From Chlamydiota bacterium (GTDB lineage Bacteria; Chlamydiota; Chlamydiia; Chlamydiales; SM23-39): DNA of 28,028 nt. This document shows positions 7,095 to 13,556 of the stretch, piece by piece; within the stretch, counting starts at the first letter, position 1; the number at the start of each line of letters is the position of its first letter. The notes beneath the pieces were generated by a model that was given only the letters and a program-made list of their open reading frames with translations, was not told where the DNA came from and did not search any database. The translations under genes and the position numbers were made by a program. The stretch is taken from assembly GCA_027459365.1 (NCBI GenBank), contig DAIDIM010000109.1:1-28028 (forward strand). The letters run 5' to 3'.

Positions 7095-8123
7095 TTATTT
7101 TTGTAATGCAAGTTGACCACACGCAGCGGCAATATCTTTCCCTTTCGTATATCGCCATGTCGTATTGATTCCAGCTTCGACTAAAATCGAGCGGAATGTT
7201 TCGATTGCATCTTTTTCTGGCCTTTTTAAATGTAAACCATCGACAGGATTATAGGGAATCAAATTCACCGTACACTGTTTGCCTCGAAGAAGAGCAGCCA
7301 ATTCTTCCGCATGCTCTTGTTTATCGTTAATTCCATCGAGCAGCGTGTATTCGTAGGTAATATCCCTTTTCGTAAGATGGGCATACTCATCCATTGCAAT
7401 CAAAATTTCTTCCAACGGATACTTTCTGGAATAGGGAATGATTTTTTTTCGAATATGTTGATTTGGCGCATGAAGTGAGAGGACGAGATTCACTTTGAAT
7501 TGTTCAAGACCCAATTTTCGAATGCCTTCAACAACGCCAACAGTAGAAACTGTAATTCGCCTCTGAGAAATATTCAATGCATCTGGAGAATTTAACAGTT
7601 CAATCGCAGAGACGAGTGTCTCATAATTTTCCATAGGCTCGCCCATCCCCATAAAGACAATATGAGAGACTCTCTCCCCTTTTTCTTTTAAAAAGCGATC
7701 GATATGCAACGCCTGTTCCACTACTTCCGCAACACTTAAATTTCTTTTTAGACCCTCTTTTCCAGAAGCACAAAAAGCACATCGTGCCGGACACCCAACT
7801 TGAATGGAAAGACAGACAGTGCGTCGATCTCCTGACATGATGAGTACAGATTCAACTTTACGCAAATCTTGAAGTTCCCAAAGAAATTTGATCGTCTCAC
7901 CATCTTCAGAATGTTGCGTTCGAATGCATTTAAGAACCGGAAAAGCAAATTCTTCACTTAATTTTTGACGTAAGGGTTTGCCTAAATTCGTCATCGCATC
8001 AAAAGATTGCGCCCCTTTGGCATAGATCCAATCAAATATTTGGCTCGCTCGAAATGGTTTTTCTCTATTTTGAGCCATCCAATCCTGGCATTCAAAAAGC
8101 GTTAGCGAACAAAATTCTTTCAT
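7095..8123 (-). CDS. rlmN: Dual-specificity 23S rRNA (A2503-C2)/tRNA (A37-C2) methyltransferase RlmN
   Basis: 342 residues. Radical-SAM cluster motif CPARCAFC (Cys 111, 115, 118) within IQVGCPARCAFCASGKEG; VFMGMGEPMENY for SAM binding; STVGVVEGIRKL; LSLHAPNQ; and a C-terminal ACGQL with the methyl-carrying Cys. It methylates C2 of A2503 in 23S rRNA and A37 in certain tRNAs. The start at 8123 gives the family's usual N-terminus. Frame-open extensions to 8165 exist. A TATACT hexamer lies 8 nt before the chosen ATG and no Shine-Dalgarno is seen. Operon with pgsA. Confidence 0.93.
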   Translation of the reverse strand: MKEFCSLTLFECQDWMAQNREKPFRASQIFDWIYAKGAQSFDAMTNLGKPLRQKLSEEFAFPVLKCIRTQHSEDGETIKFLWELQDLRKVESVLIMSGDRRTVCLSIQVGCPARCAFCASGKEGLKRNLSVAEVVEQALHIDRFLKEKGERVSHIVFMGMGEPMENYETLVSAIELLNSPDALNISQRRITVSTVGVVEGIRKLGLEQFKVNLVLSLHAPNQHIRKKIIPYSRKYPLEEILIAMDEYAHLTKRDITYEYTLLDGINDKQEHAEELAALLRGKQCTVNLIPYNPVDGLHLKRPEKDAIETFRSILVEAGINTTWRYTKGKDIAAACGQLALQK

Positions 8124-8131
8124 AGTAAATG

Positions 8132-8160
8132 AGTATAGCATCTCTGGTCTTGTTTTAAAA
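8132..8160 (-). promoter_or_regulatory. Candidate rlmN promoter, leaderless arrangement
   Basis: Minus strand: TATACT (8137-8132) lies 8 nt before the ATG at 8123. A weak -35 TTTTAA (8160-8155) is 17 nt further upstream. No Shine-Dalgarno is available, so the start would be leaderless if this -10 is used. Confidence 0.35.
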
Positions 8161-8189
8161 CCCATTTTTTGTAAAAATAATATTTGAAT

Positions 8190-8690
8190 ATGTTAGTCTT
8201 TGAAAATAAGTTTTTACGCATCGCAGATAGAATCTACGGGACCATCGTTAAGATAGGAAGTAACCTTCAAAGTACCTATCTCTTATACCTGCGCTTTGTA
8301 TGGGGACATCAACTATTTCTTCATGGACTCCAAAAATTTACACATTCAGAAACGGTCATTCATTTTTTTAATCATTTGGAATTCCAACACCCGGGATTCA
8401 TCCTTTATATTGTTGCTTTTTTTGAAACAGTTGGAGGCCTTTGTCTATTTCTAGGGTTCATGTCAAGACTCGCAGCGATTCCTGTCATCATCATTATGAT
8501 TTCAGCCCTATTTTTTGCCCATCCAGAATCATTGAGTGGATGGCACTTACTATTAGAACCAAACATCCTTATCCGACAGGATCCCTATCCATTTCTTGTA
8601 ACTTCACTGATCATTTTTATCTTTGGTCCTGGCCGAGTTTCTATCGACGCTTGGCTCAAACGCTGGTCGCAAAAACAACCCAAATATTGA
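8190..8690 (+). CDS. DoxX family integral membrane protein
   Basis: 166 residues with about four hydrophobic segments. The DoxX pattern is visible: LRFVWGHQLFLHGLQKF in the first segment, then a second segment with FETVGGLCLFLGFMSRLAAI, followed by MISALFFAHPE and a last segment VTSLIIFIFGPGRVSID. DoxX proteins are small inner-membrane proteins linked in some bacteria to thiosulfate oxidation or redox stress; the role here is unknown. ATG 8190 is chosen; a TTG two codons upstream is possible, and no Shine-Dalgarno is seen. It is divergent from rlmN and 46 nt upstream of glyS, probably co-oriented only. Confidence 0.72.
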   Translation: MLVFENKFLRIADRIYGTIVKIGSNLQSTYLLYLRFVWGHQLFLHGLQKFTHSETVIHFFNHLEFQHPGFILYIVAFFETVGGLCLFLGFMSRLAAIPVIIIMISALFFAHPESLSGWHLLLEPNILIRQDPYPFLVTSLIIFIFGPGRVSIDAWLKRWSQKQPKY

Positions 8691-8722
8691 TTTTTTGCTA
8701 GTTTTGCAATTCCCTCAAGAAG

Positions 8723-8728
8723 TATACT
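8723..8728 (+). promoter_or_regulatory. -10-like TATACT directly before glyS
   Basis: TATACT lies 8 nt before the glyS ATG with no Shine-Dalgarno between. No convincing -35 is found at 16-18 nt, so this is a weak call taken alone; the same arrangement before rlmN and rluD gives it weight. Confidence 0.3.
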
Positions 8729-8736
8729 GTGCTGTC

Positions 8737-10113
8737 ATGAGCACGATCCAAGATCGCCTAAAACCTATTGTTGCACTTTGTAAACGTCGCGGATTTGTCT
8801 ATCCAGGCTCTGAGATCTATGGTGGCTTTGCCAATACCTATTCTTTTGGCCCCTATGGTGCTGAATTAAAGAAGAATATCAAAGATCTTTGGTGGAAGAT
8901 GTTTGTCCACGAAAGACGGGACATGGTAGGTCTTGATGGCCCTATTCTCCTTCATCCCAAAGTTTGGGCAGCATCAGGTCACGTTGAAGGATTTAATGAT
9001 GCTCTGATTGATTGCAAGTCCTGTAAAGGGCGTTTCCGCGCAGATCATCTGATTGAAAATGCCCTTAAGCTTGATGCAGATGGGATGAGCTTGCCGCAAA
9101 TGACCGATATCATCCGTAGCAAGGTGAAATGTCCGAAATGTGGTGCAAGTGATTTTACTGAAGCGCGCCATTTCAATCTGATGTTTCAGACACAAATGAG
9201 CAAGACGAGCGCCGATGGCGATGTTGCCTATTTAAGACCTGAAACTGCGCAAGCGATCTTCGTTGATTTTAAAAACATAATCGATACGATGCGTGTCCGC
9301 ATACCCTTCGGTGTTGCGCAAATTGGGAAAGCGTTTCGCAATGAGATTACGCCAGGTAATTTTGTTTTCCGTGTGATTGAATTCGAGCAAATGGAAATTG
9401 AATACTTCATCAAAGAAAGTGCTTGGGAAGCAACCTTTGACAGATGGCTTCAATCGATGCATGAATGGTGCAGAGCAATTGGCCTTAAGGAGTCCCGCAT
9501 TCATGAAAAAGAGCATCCAAAAGAACAACTCTCCCACTATTCGAAAAGAACAGTTGATCTTGTCTATGATTTTCCATTTGGGAGAAGCGAACTTTATGGT
9601 CTTGCTTATCGGACCGATTTTGATCTGAAGCGCCATGCAGAGTATTCAGGACAAACGATTGAATATACCGATCCAGAAACACGCGAAAAATTTGTCCCTC
9701 ATGTCATTGAGCCAACTTTTGGCGTTGAGAGGACACTTCTTGCACTTCTTTGCGATGCATACGAAGAGCAGCAACTGGACAATGGAGAAACACGAACAGT
9801 GCTCCATTTCGCCCCTCGTATTGCTCCGATCAAAGTAGCAATTTTCCCATTGATGAAAAAAGAGCCCCTCTCCGAGAAAGCACAAAAAATCTTTGCAGAG
9901 TTAAAACGATTTTGGTACTGCGAATATGACGAGAGTGGACAAATTGGGAAACGGTATCGTCGACAAGATGAATTGGGAACACCTTTTTGCATTACAGTCG
10001 ATTTCGACACGCTTGAAAATGATACAGTGACTTTACGCGATCGCGATACGATGCAACAAATTAGAGTCCCCTGCTCCCAACTTCTTGAAGTCTTATCAGA
10101 AAAGCTCAAGTAA
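8737..10113 (+). CDS. glyS: Glycyl-tRNA synthetase, alpha2 (single-chain, eukaryal/archaeal-like) type
   Basis: 458 residues, a class II synthetase. RGFVYPGSEIYGGFANTYSF opens the catalytic domain, followed by WAASGHVEGF. Metal-type cysteines are CKSCKGRF and CPKCGASDF. Then come LRPETAQAIF, motif 2 GKAFRNEITPGNFVFRVIEF, motif 3 EPTFGVERTLLALL, and a C-terminal anticodon-binding domain (APIKVAIFPL, then RYRRQDELGTPFC). It charges tRNA-Gly. This is not the fused GlyQ-GlyS (alpha-beta) enzyme I remember at the same place in Chlamydia, although the neighbour pgsA-glgA block is conserved. The ATG at 8737 gives the family N-terminus; the frame is open further upstream, inside the doxX gene. Confidence 0.95.
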   Translation: MSTIQDRLKPIVALCKRRGFVYPGSEIYGGFANTYSFGPYGAELKKNIKDLWWKMFVHERRDMVGLDGPILLHPKVWAASGHVEGFNDALIDCKSCKGRFRADHLIENALKLDADGMSLPQMTDIIRSKVKCPKCGASDFTEARHFNLMFQTQMSKTSADGDVAYLRPETAQAIFVDFKNIIDTMRVRIPFGVAQIGKAFRNEITPGNFVFRVIEFEQMEIEYFIKESAWEATFDRWLQSMHEWCRAIGLKESRIHEKEHPKEQLSHYSKRTVDLVYDFPFGRSELYGLAYRTDFDLKRHAEYSGQTIEYTDPETREKFVPHVIEPTFGVERTLLALLCDAYEEQQLDNGETRTVLHFAPRIAPIKVAIFPLMKKEPLSEKAQKIFAELKRFWYCEYDESGQIGKRYRRQDELGTPFCITVDFDTLENDTVTLRDRDTMQQIRVPCSQLLEVLSEKLK

Positions 10114-10441
10114 ATTTACTTAATCCAAATAAATTTTGGACATCTGCTCTTGTATTTGGCAAATGATCATAAATATACACAGTGATATTCCCTGCAATTG
10201 GAACAAAAGAAATTGTTCCGCGGACCATATTTGATATTCCTAGGTTAAACAAAAAACGATGTTGAACATTGCACAATCTTTGAACCATTTGAATTGGAAG
10301 AACGACAACCCCAACCGTCGTTTCTAGAAGTCCAAAAGCGGCTCGTGCGACCCCAGAGATCGAACTGACAAGAGGAATGTAATCTAAAGTTGCAAAAAGT
10401 GGATCTTCAATAATGGGTCCTGAAATAGCAGTAACAGACAT
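10106..10441 (-). CDS. Small hydrophobic chlamydial protein, function unknown
   Basis: 111 residues, not recognised as a named family. Two hydrophobic stretches (about residues 22-55 and 69-92) flank a short polar loop, containing IPLVSSISGVARAAFG and SFVPIAGNITVYIYD. It has no signal peptide. The pattern of small proteins with repeated IPxVxxISG / VPIAGN-like turns recalls uncharacterised chlamydial membrane or inclusion-associated proteins, but this is only resemblance. AGGAG lies just upstream of the ATG (ribosome site 10446-10451), a strong sign that the gene is real. Its last 8 bases overlap the convergent glyS end. Confidence 0.7.
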   Translation of the reverse strand: MSVTAISGPIIEDPLFATLDYIPLVSSISGVARAAFGLLETTVGVVVLPIQMVQRLCNVQHRFLFNLGISNMVRGTISFVPIAGNITVYIYDHLPNTRADVQNLFGLSKFT

Positions 10442-10499
10442 AACTTCTCCTTTTTAGAGTAAAAAGTTATCAAAACTTTTAATTAATTGCAATTAAAAT

Positions 10500-12263
10500 C
10501 TAAATTATAATTTGCGGTCTCTCTTTTTTTAATTGATCAAACCGTTTGGCAAGTTGGAGCACCTCCTCCTCGCTGCATCGACCACTATAAATTTTAAGTT
10601 TAATTTCTTCACGCTGCTGCATCCAGTGTCTTTCTAACATTTTTTCGATTGTTTCAATAAAACAGGCTTTCGCTCTATCTCGATTCACTTTCTTCTGGAG
10701 CACTTCAGCTAAAAAAAGTTGCGCTTCGGCTTGATCCAGATCGATGGCTAAAGAGAGCAAGTCTCGTGTTCGACCCTCTTTGACCGCGGTTTTGTATTTC
10801 TCAAATAGGATGCGCGCTGCATGGATGCGAAAATGGTCAGATGTCAGATTTTCTTCAGCCAATGGCAATAGCTCTGGAAGAGTATCCCCCATGAGAAAAA
10901 GCCAGCGCAAAAGATCTGCTTCCAAAATGCGATCTGGATCCACTTCAAAGAAGGTAACGCTTGCCGATTTTTTGATATAGATTTGAGGCGAATTTTCCTC
11001 TCCTGTATTGAGGATCGATTCGGGCACTTGCGTGATTTTTGCTAAAGATCGCAAAGATTCACGCACCATCAAAGGATGGTCCCATTCGCGAATCTTTTTC
11101 GCAATCGTTTGAACAATCTCGTTTTTCCCAGCGGGAGTTTGGATATTCATAATTAAAGATAAACGATCGACATAAAACTGAATGTATTCGATACTCTTTT
11201 CTAAAAATTTCTGAAATTCTTGTGGCCCTTTTTCTTGGAGAATAAGATCGGGATCACATTTTTCAGGAAGTTGAACCACAAGCACTTCAACACCATTTTT
11301 CTGAAAAATATGGCCAATTTTCAGTGTCGCCTCTTGTCCAGCATTGTCTCCATCTAAAGCAAGATAAACTTGTCTTACGCCCAGTTGAATCAGATCTTTG
11401 GCCTGTTCTTCCCCAAATGCAGTTCCTTGCCCTGCAACTGTCCATAAAAAACCTGAATGGATAAGTCGCAGAGCATCGATTTGCCCTTCGACAACCAGTG
11501 CGCGTCTTTCTTTGGCAATTGTTTTTCGGGAATAGCTCAAGGCGAAGAGTATTTTCGATTTTTTAAAGAGCGGAGTCTCTGGAGAATTGACATATTTCCC
11601 TCCATAGGTATCCGGCTTAAATTTGCGCGCTGAAAAACCAATAATATTGCCAACGCTATCCCGAATAGGAATCGTGATCCGATCTGAGAAAAAATCACGT
11701 CCACGAGTCACTAGACCCACCTCTTCTAAAATTGCATTTGAAATTTTCTGTTCATTCATCATTTTTTGAAAAACATGCGTTGATCGTGGAGCATAACCAA
11801 ATTCGAAAGTATTGATAAAATCGAGATCAATCCCTCTTGCATAAAGATAAACGAGCGCTTCCTGTCCATCGGGCGTATGCAAAAGACAAAATTGATAGAA
11901 TTGACTTGCTTTTACAAGTGCCTCTTTTAAAATCGTTTTCGGAGTCCCTTTTGGCTGATTTGTCTCCACCTCTTCCAATGGAACTTGGAAGCGATCTGCT
12001 AAATGCTCGACAGCTTCGACAAAGCTCATTCTCAAATGGGTCATTAAAAATTGAATTGCATCACCGTGGGCGCCGCAACCAAAGCAATGGTAATGGCTAT
12101 CCCCCTTTTGGATGATAAAGGAGGGGCTTTTTTCTTCATGAAAAGGACATAGCCCTTTAAAAGCTGCACCCGATCTTTGAAACTTGACATAGGGATTGAG
12201 CACCTCAACCAGATCAATACGGGAACGAAGATGTTCTAAACTGCTTCTCGAAAAAGTGCCCAT
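10500..12263 (-). CDS. dnaG: DNA primase
   Basis: 587 residues. N-terminal CHC2 zinc finger (Cys39, His42, Cys60, Cys63; CPFHEEKSPSF and HCFGCGAHGD), central TOPRIM RNA polymerase core (VVEGQIDAL with the catalytic Glu; LALDGDNAGQEA with the Asp pair; DPDLILQEKG), and a C-terminal helicase-interaction domain ending near the stop. It synthesises RNA primers at the replication fork. It starts 2 nt after the upstream gene's stop, so those two are probably co-transcribed. dnaG near mutS and glyS fits the chlamydial order. The 58-nt gap to the next gene holds only weak AT hairpins. Confidence 0.95.
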   Translation of the reverse strand: MGTFSRSSLEHLRSRIDLVEVLNPYVKFQRSGAAFKGLCPFHEEKSPSFIIQKGDSHYHCFGCGAHGDAIQFLMTHLRMSFVEAVEHLADRFQVPLEEVETNQPKGTPKTILKEALVKASQFYQFCLLHTPDGQEALVYLYARGIDLDFINTFEFGYAPRSTHVFQKMMNEQKISNAILEEVGLVTRGRDFFSDRITIPIRDSVGNIIGFSARKFKPDTYGGKYVNSPETPLFKKSKILFALSYSRKTIAKERRALVVEGQIDALRLIHSGFLWTVAGQGTAFGEEQAKDLIQLGVRQVYLALDGDNAGQEATLKIGHIFQKNGVEVLVVQLPEKCDPDLILQEKGPQEFQKFLEKSIEYIQFYVDRLSLIMNIQTPAGKNEIVQTIAKKIREWDHPLMVRESLRSLAKITQVPESILNTGEENSPQIYIKKSASVTFFEVDPDRILEADLLRWLFLMGDTLPELLPLAEENLTSDHFRIHAARILFEKYKTAVKEGRTRDLLSLAIDLDQAEAQLFLAEVLQKKVNRDRAKACFIETIEKMLERHWMQQREEIKLKIYSGRCSEEEVLQLAKRFDQLKKERPQIII

Positions 12264-12265
12264 AT

Positions 12266-12976
12266 TTATTTTATATTTTCGTGGGTGTAACTTCCCCTCC
12301 TACAGATGATTCTCTCGCAGTTCCTATTTTTCAAGAAACTAAAAACTCTTTTTTCAAAGACATCCCCTCGTGGATAATGGTGACTATCTTCCCGAATTTC
12401 GCCGTAGATTGGAGCGCGGAAAGTACTTTTTTTGACCAAGAACTGCTGGTCAGAAAAGCCCTCTTTTGCAAAGAAAAAATTCCAACTCTTTTTGTAAGAT
12501 TCTCGTTTAACCTCACCAAGTTGCCGATTCCAGATGAGATTTGCAACTTCTATTTGAGGCCTTTTTTTCATCAGGGCTATGGAGGATGAGATCCAGTTGA
12601 CAGGCTTTTCTAAGAAAACATCGCCTGTATGATAGAGCAAATAGTCTGTTTGCAATACGAAAATTGCAACAAGTGGACCTAGAGCATTGTAGTATACCCA
12701 GTCATTGGGGAAATCATTTCTTTTAAGATGAAAAAAAGCAAAAGCTCTTTCAACATACTCATTTGCGATTAAGTATCGAGTTAATGTTCCGGTATTTACA
12801 TGTTGTTGTGCAGCAGCGATGACTTCGTTAAGGTTACGCACATTATTGATTATAAGAAGCCGTTCTTGGAAAGGATGGCAATGATTTTGAATCATCTTCA
12901 CCCGTAAATAATCAGGTGTTAGGAGAATGTGTCGCCAATCATTTTCCCAACAAGTTGTCGCAAATGTGCATGTCAT
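12266..12976 (-). CDS. Unrecognised protein, possibly GT-A-type glycosyltransferase-like
   Basis: 236 residues. Visible order: a first strand CTFATTCWENDWRHIL; ERLLIINNVRNLNEVIAAA resembling the second strand/helix of a GT-A fold; then LGPLVAIFVLQTDYLLYHTGD with an acidic TGD where a DXD-type metal motif might lie; then KKRPQIEVANLIWN; and a basic C-terminus rich in Arg and Cys. The sugar-transferase reading rests on this pattern only. No signal peptide or membrane segment is evident. It is immediately upstream of dnaG (2-nt gap). Its ATG has no Shine-Dalgarno and begins 10 nt after a truncated DUF2442 frame, so the start could differ. Confidence 0.6.
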   Translation of the reverse strand: MTCTFATTCWENDWRHILLTPDYLRVKMIQNHCHPFQERLLIINNVRNLNEVIAAAQQHVNTGTLTRYLIANEYVERAFAFFHLKRNDFPNDWVYYNALGPLVAIFVLQTDYLLYHTGDVFLEKPVNWISSSIALMKKRPQIEVANLIWNRQLGEVKRESYKKSWNFFFAKEGFSDQQFLVKKSTFRAPIYGEIREDSHHYPRGDVFEKRVFSFLKNRNCERIICRRGSYTHENIK

Positions 12977-12985
12977 TTTTTTTAA

Positions 12986-13108
12986 TTATGTTTTTAGGTC
13001 TATATAGGGTAAGAAAAATTCTTCTTTTTGGAAGTGAAGCCAAAGTCCAAATTGAGTAATCGTAATCTCAACTGGAAAAGTGTTTTTCCCAAGCGCGGAT
13101 GATCTCAT
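12986..13108 (-). pseudogene. Truncated DUF2442-like gene
   Basis: An open frame of 40 codons starts at ATG 13108 inside the end of the DUF4160 remnant. It reads MRSSALGKNTF, then VEITITQFGLWLHFQKEEFF, then LPYIDLKT and a stop. This matches, from memory, the first half of DUF2442 proteins (VEVTNIS..GIWL...EEYFLPYEEFPWF), which stop only after ~80 residues. The remainder is missing; the next gene begins 10 nt later. The start-inside-end overlap with DUF4160 is the usual arrangement of such pairs, which are toxin-antitoxin-like by context only. Confidence 0.6.
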
Positions 13109-13305
13109 TTGCATTTCTCTCTACAATTGATTGCAATTCATTAAGTTGACGTTTTGATAAACCATAAATTGTCGCAAGCGAAATAATTGGTTCTAACCAG
13201 AATTTTGCTTCTCCGTCAGCGCAAGAAATTGTACATGCTTTCTCTCTTCTTATCTAGAAAAGAAAAAAAACGGTAGGGGCCTTCTTTGTAAACAGTCGGA
13301 CTCAT
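13068..13305 (-). pseudogene. Frameshifted DUF4160 gene
   Basis: Starting at ATG 13305 the frame reads MSPTVYKEGPYRFFSFLDKK and then runs into a stop near 13215. A second frame picks up with CADGEAKFWLEPIISLA and YGLSKRQLNELQSIVERN, then AWEKHFSS and a stop at 13068. The two halves together match DUF4160 end to end (MSPTV.REG..RFFF...HVHV...GEAKFWLEP...GLS..QL....IVEE..DEI..AW..HF). The histidine-rich HVHV segment sits at the break, around 13222-13235, so the gene is inactivated by indel(s) there. DUF4160 proteins usually pair with DUF2442. Confidence 0.7.
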
Positions 13306-13310
13306 TAAAA

Positions 13311-13489
13311 GTATGAGCCATTCTCGGTGTGAATTCTTCGAGGAGATTTGGGATATTTTCGAACGAGTTTACCCCATTTTCGCAAAGCTAATATCTCACA
13401 AGAGTTATATGGCTTTGCGAAAATGGAGGTAAAATCGCCGAAAAGATTCCCTAATATCGTCGAAGAGGCACATCGGGAATGGCTCAGTA
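13311..13489. repeat. Large imperfect palindrome, MITE-like, with 3-bp flanking repeat
   Basis: Arms 13314-13388 and 13412-13486 (75 nt each) are inverted copies, about four-fifths identical with a few 1-nt gaps, and identical at both tips (TGAGCCATTC outermost; CATTTTCGCAAAGC innermost). The loop is 23 nt. The triplet GTA flanks both outer ends (13311-13313 and 13487-13489), as a target-site duplication would. A frame of 39 codons (13313-13432) crosses the loop but has no ribosome site. It resembles a non-autonomous mobile element or an inverted duplication. Confidence 0.6.
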
Positions 13490-13526
13490 TACTAACAAAT
13501 TGTTCTTTTTTAGTAGAGGATGTAAA

Positions 13527-13556
13527 ATGATCGCATGGCAACACTCACTCCAATGA
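13527..13556 (+). other. Nine-codon upstream ORF overlapping the mutS start
   Basis: ATG at 13527 has GAGGA (13516-13520) six bases upstream, better spaced than for the mutS ATG at 13535 (14 nt). The frame encodes MIAWQHSLQ and its TGA (13554-13556) overlaps mutS codon 7 (ATG 13553) as ATGA, a typical coupling arrangement. Confidence 0.35.

Noticed and set aside
8623..8736. Extension of the glyS frame into the doxX gene
   Set aside because: The upstream residues do not resemble GlyRS and are in an alternative frame of doxX; ATG 8737 gives the normal start.
9699..10109. 136-codon open frame antisense to glyS
   Set aside because: Shadow of a highly conserved synthetase gene; no ribosome site and no recognisable motif.
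10442..10499. AT-rich hairpins after dnaG as a terminator
   Set aside because: Stems are 7-8 bp of nearly pure A/T with no following T run; stability is too low.
13488..13493. TATACT upstream of mutS as a mutS promoter
   Set aside because: No -35 at 16-18 nt; it lies at the edge of the palindrome and could be coincidence, so not listed as a feature.
13348..13530. 60-codon plus-strand frame through the palindrome
   Set aside because: Runs through both arms of the inverted repeat, no Shine-Dalgarno and no similarity; better explained by the repeat.
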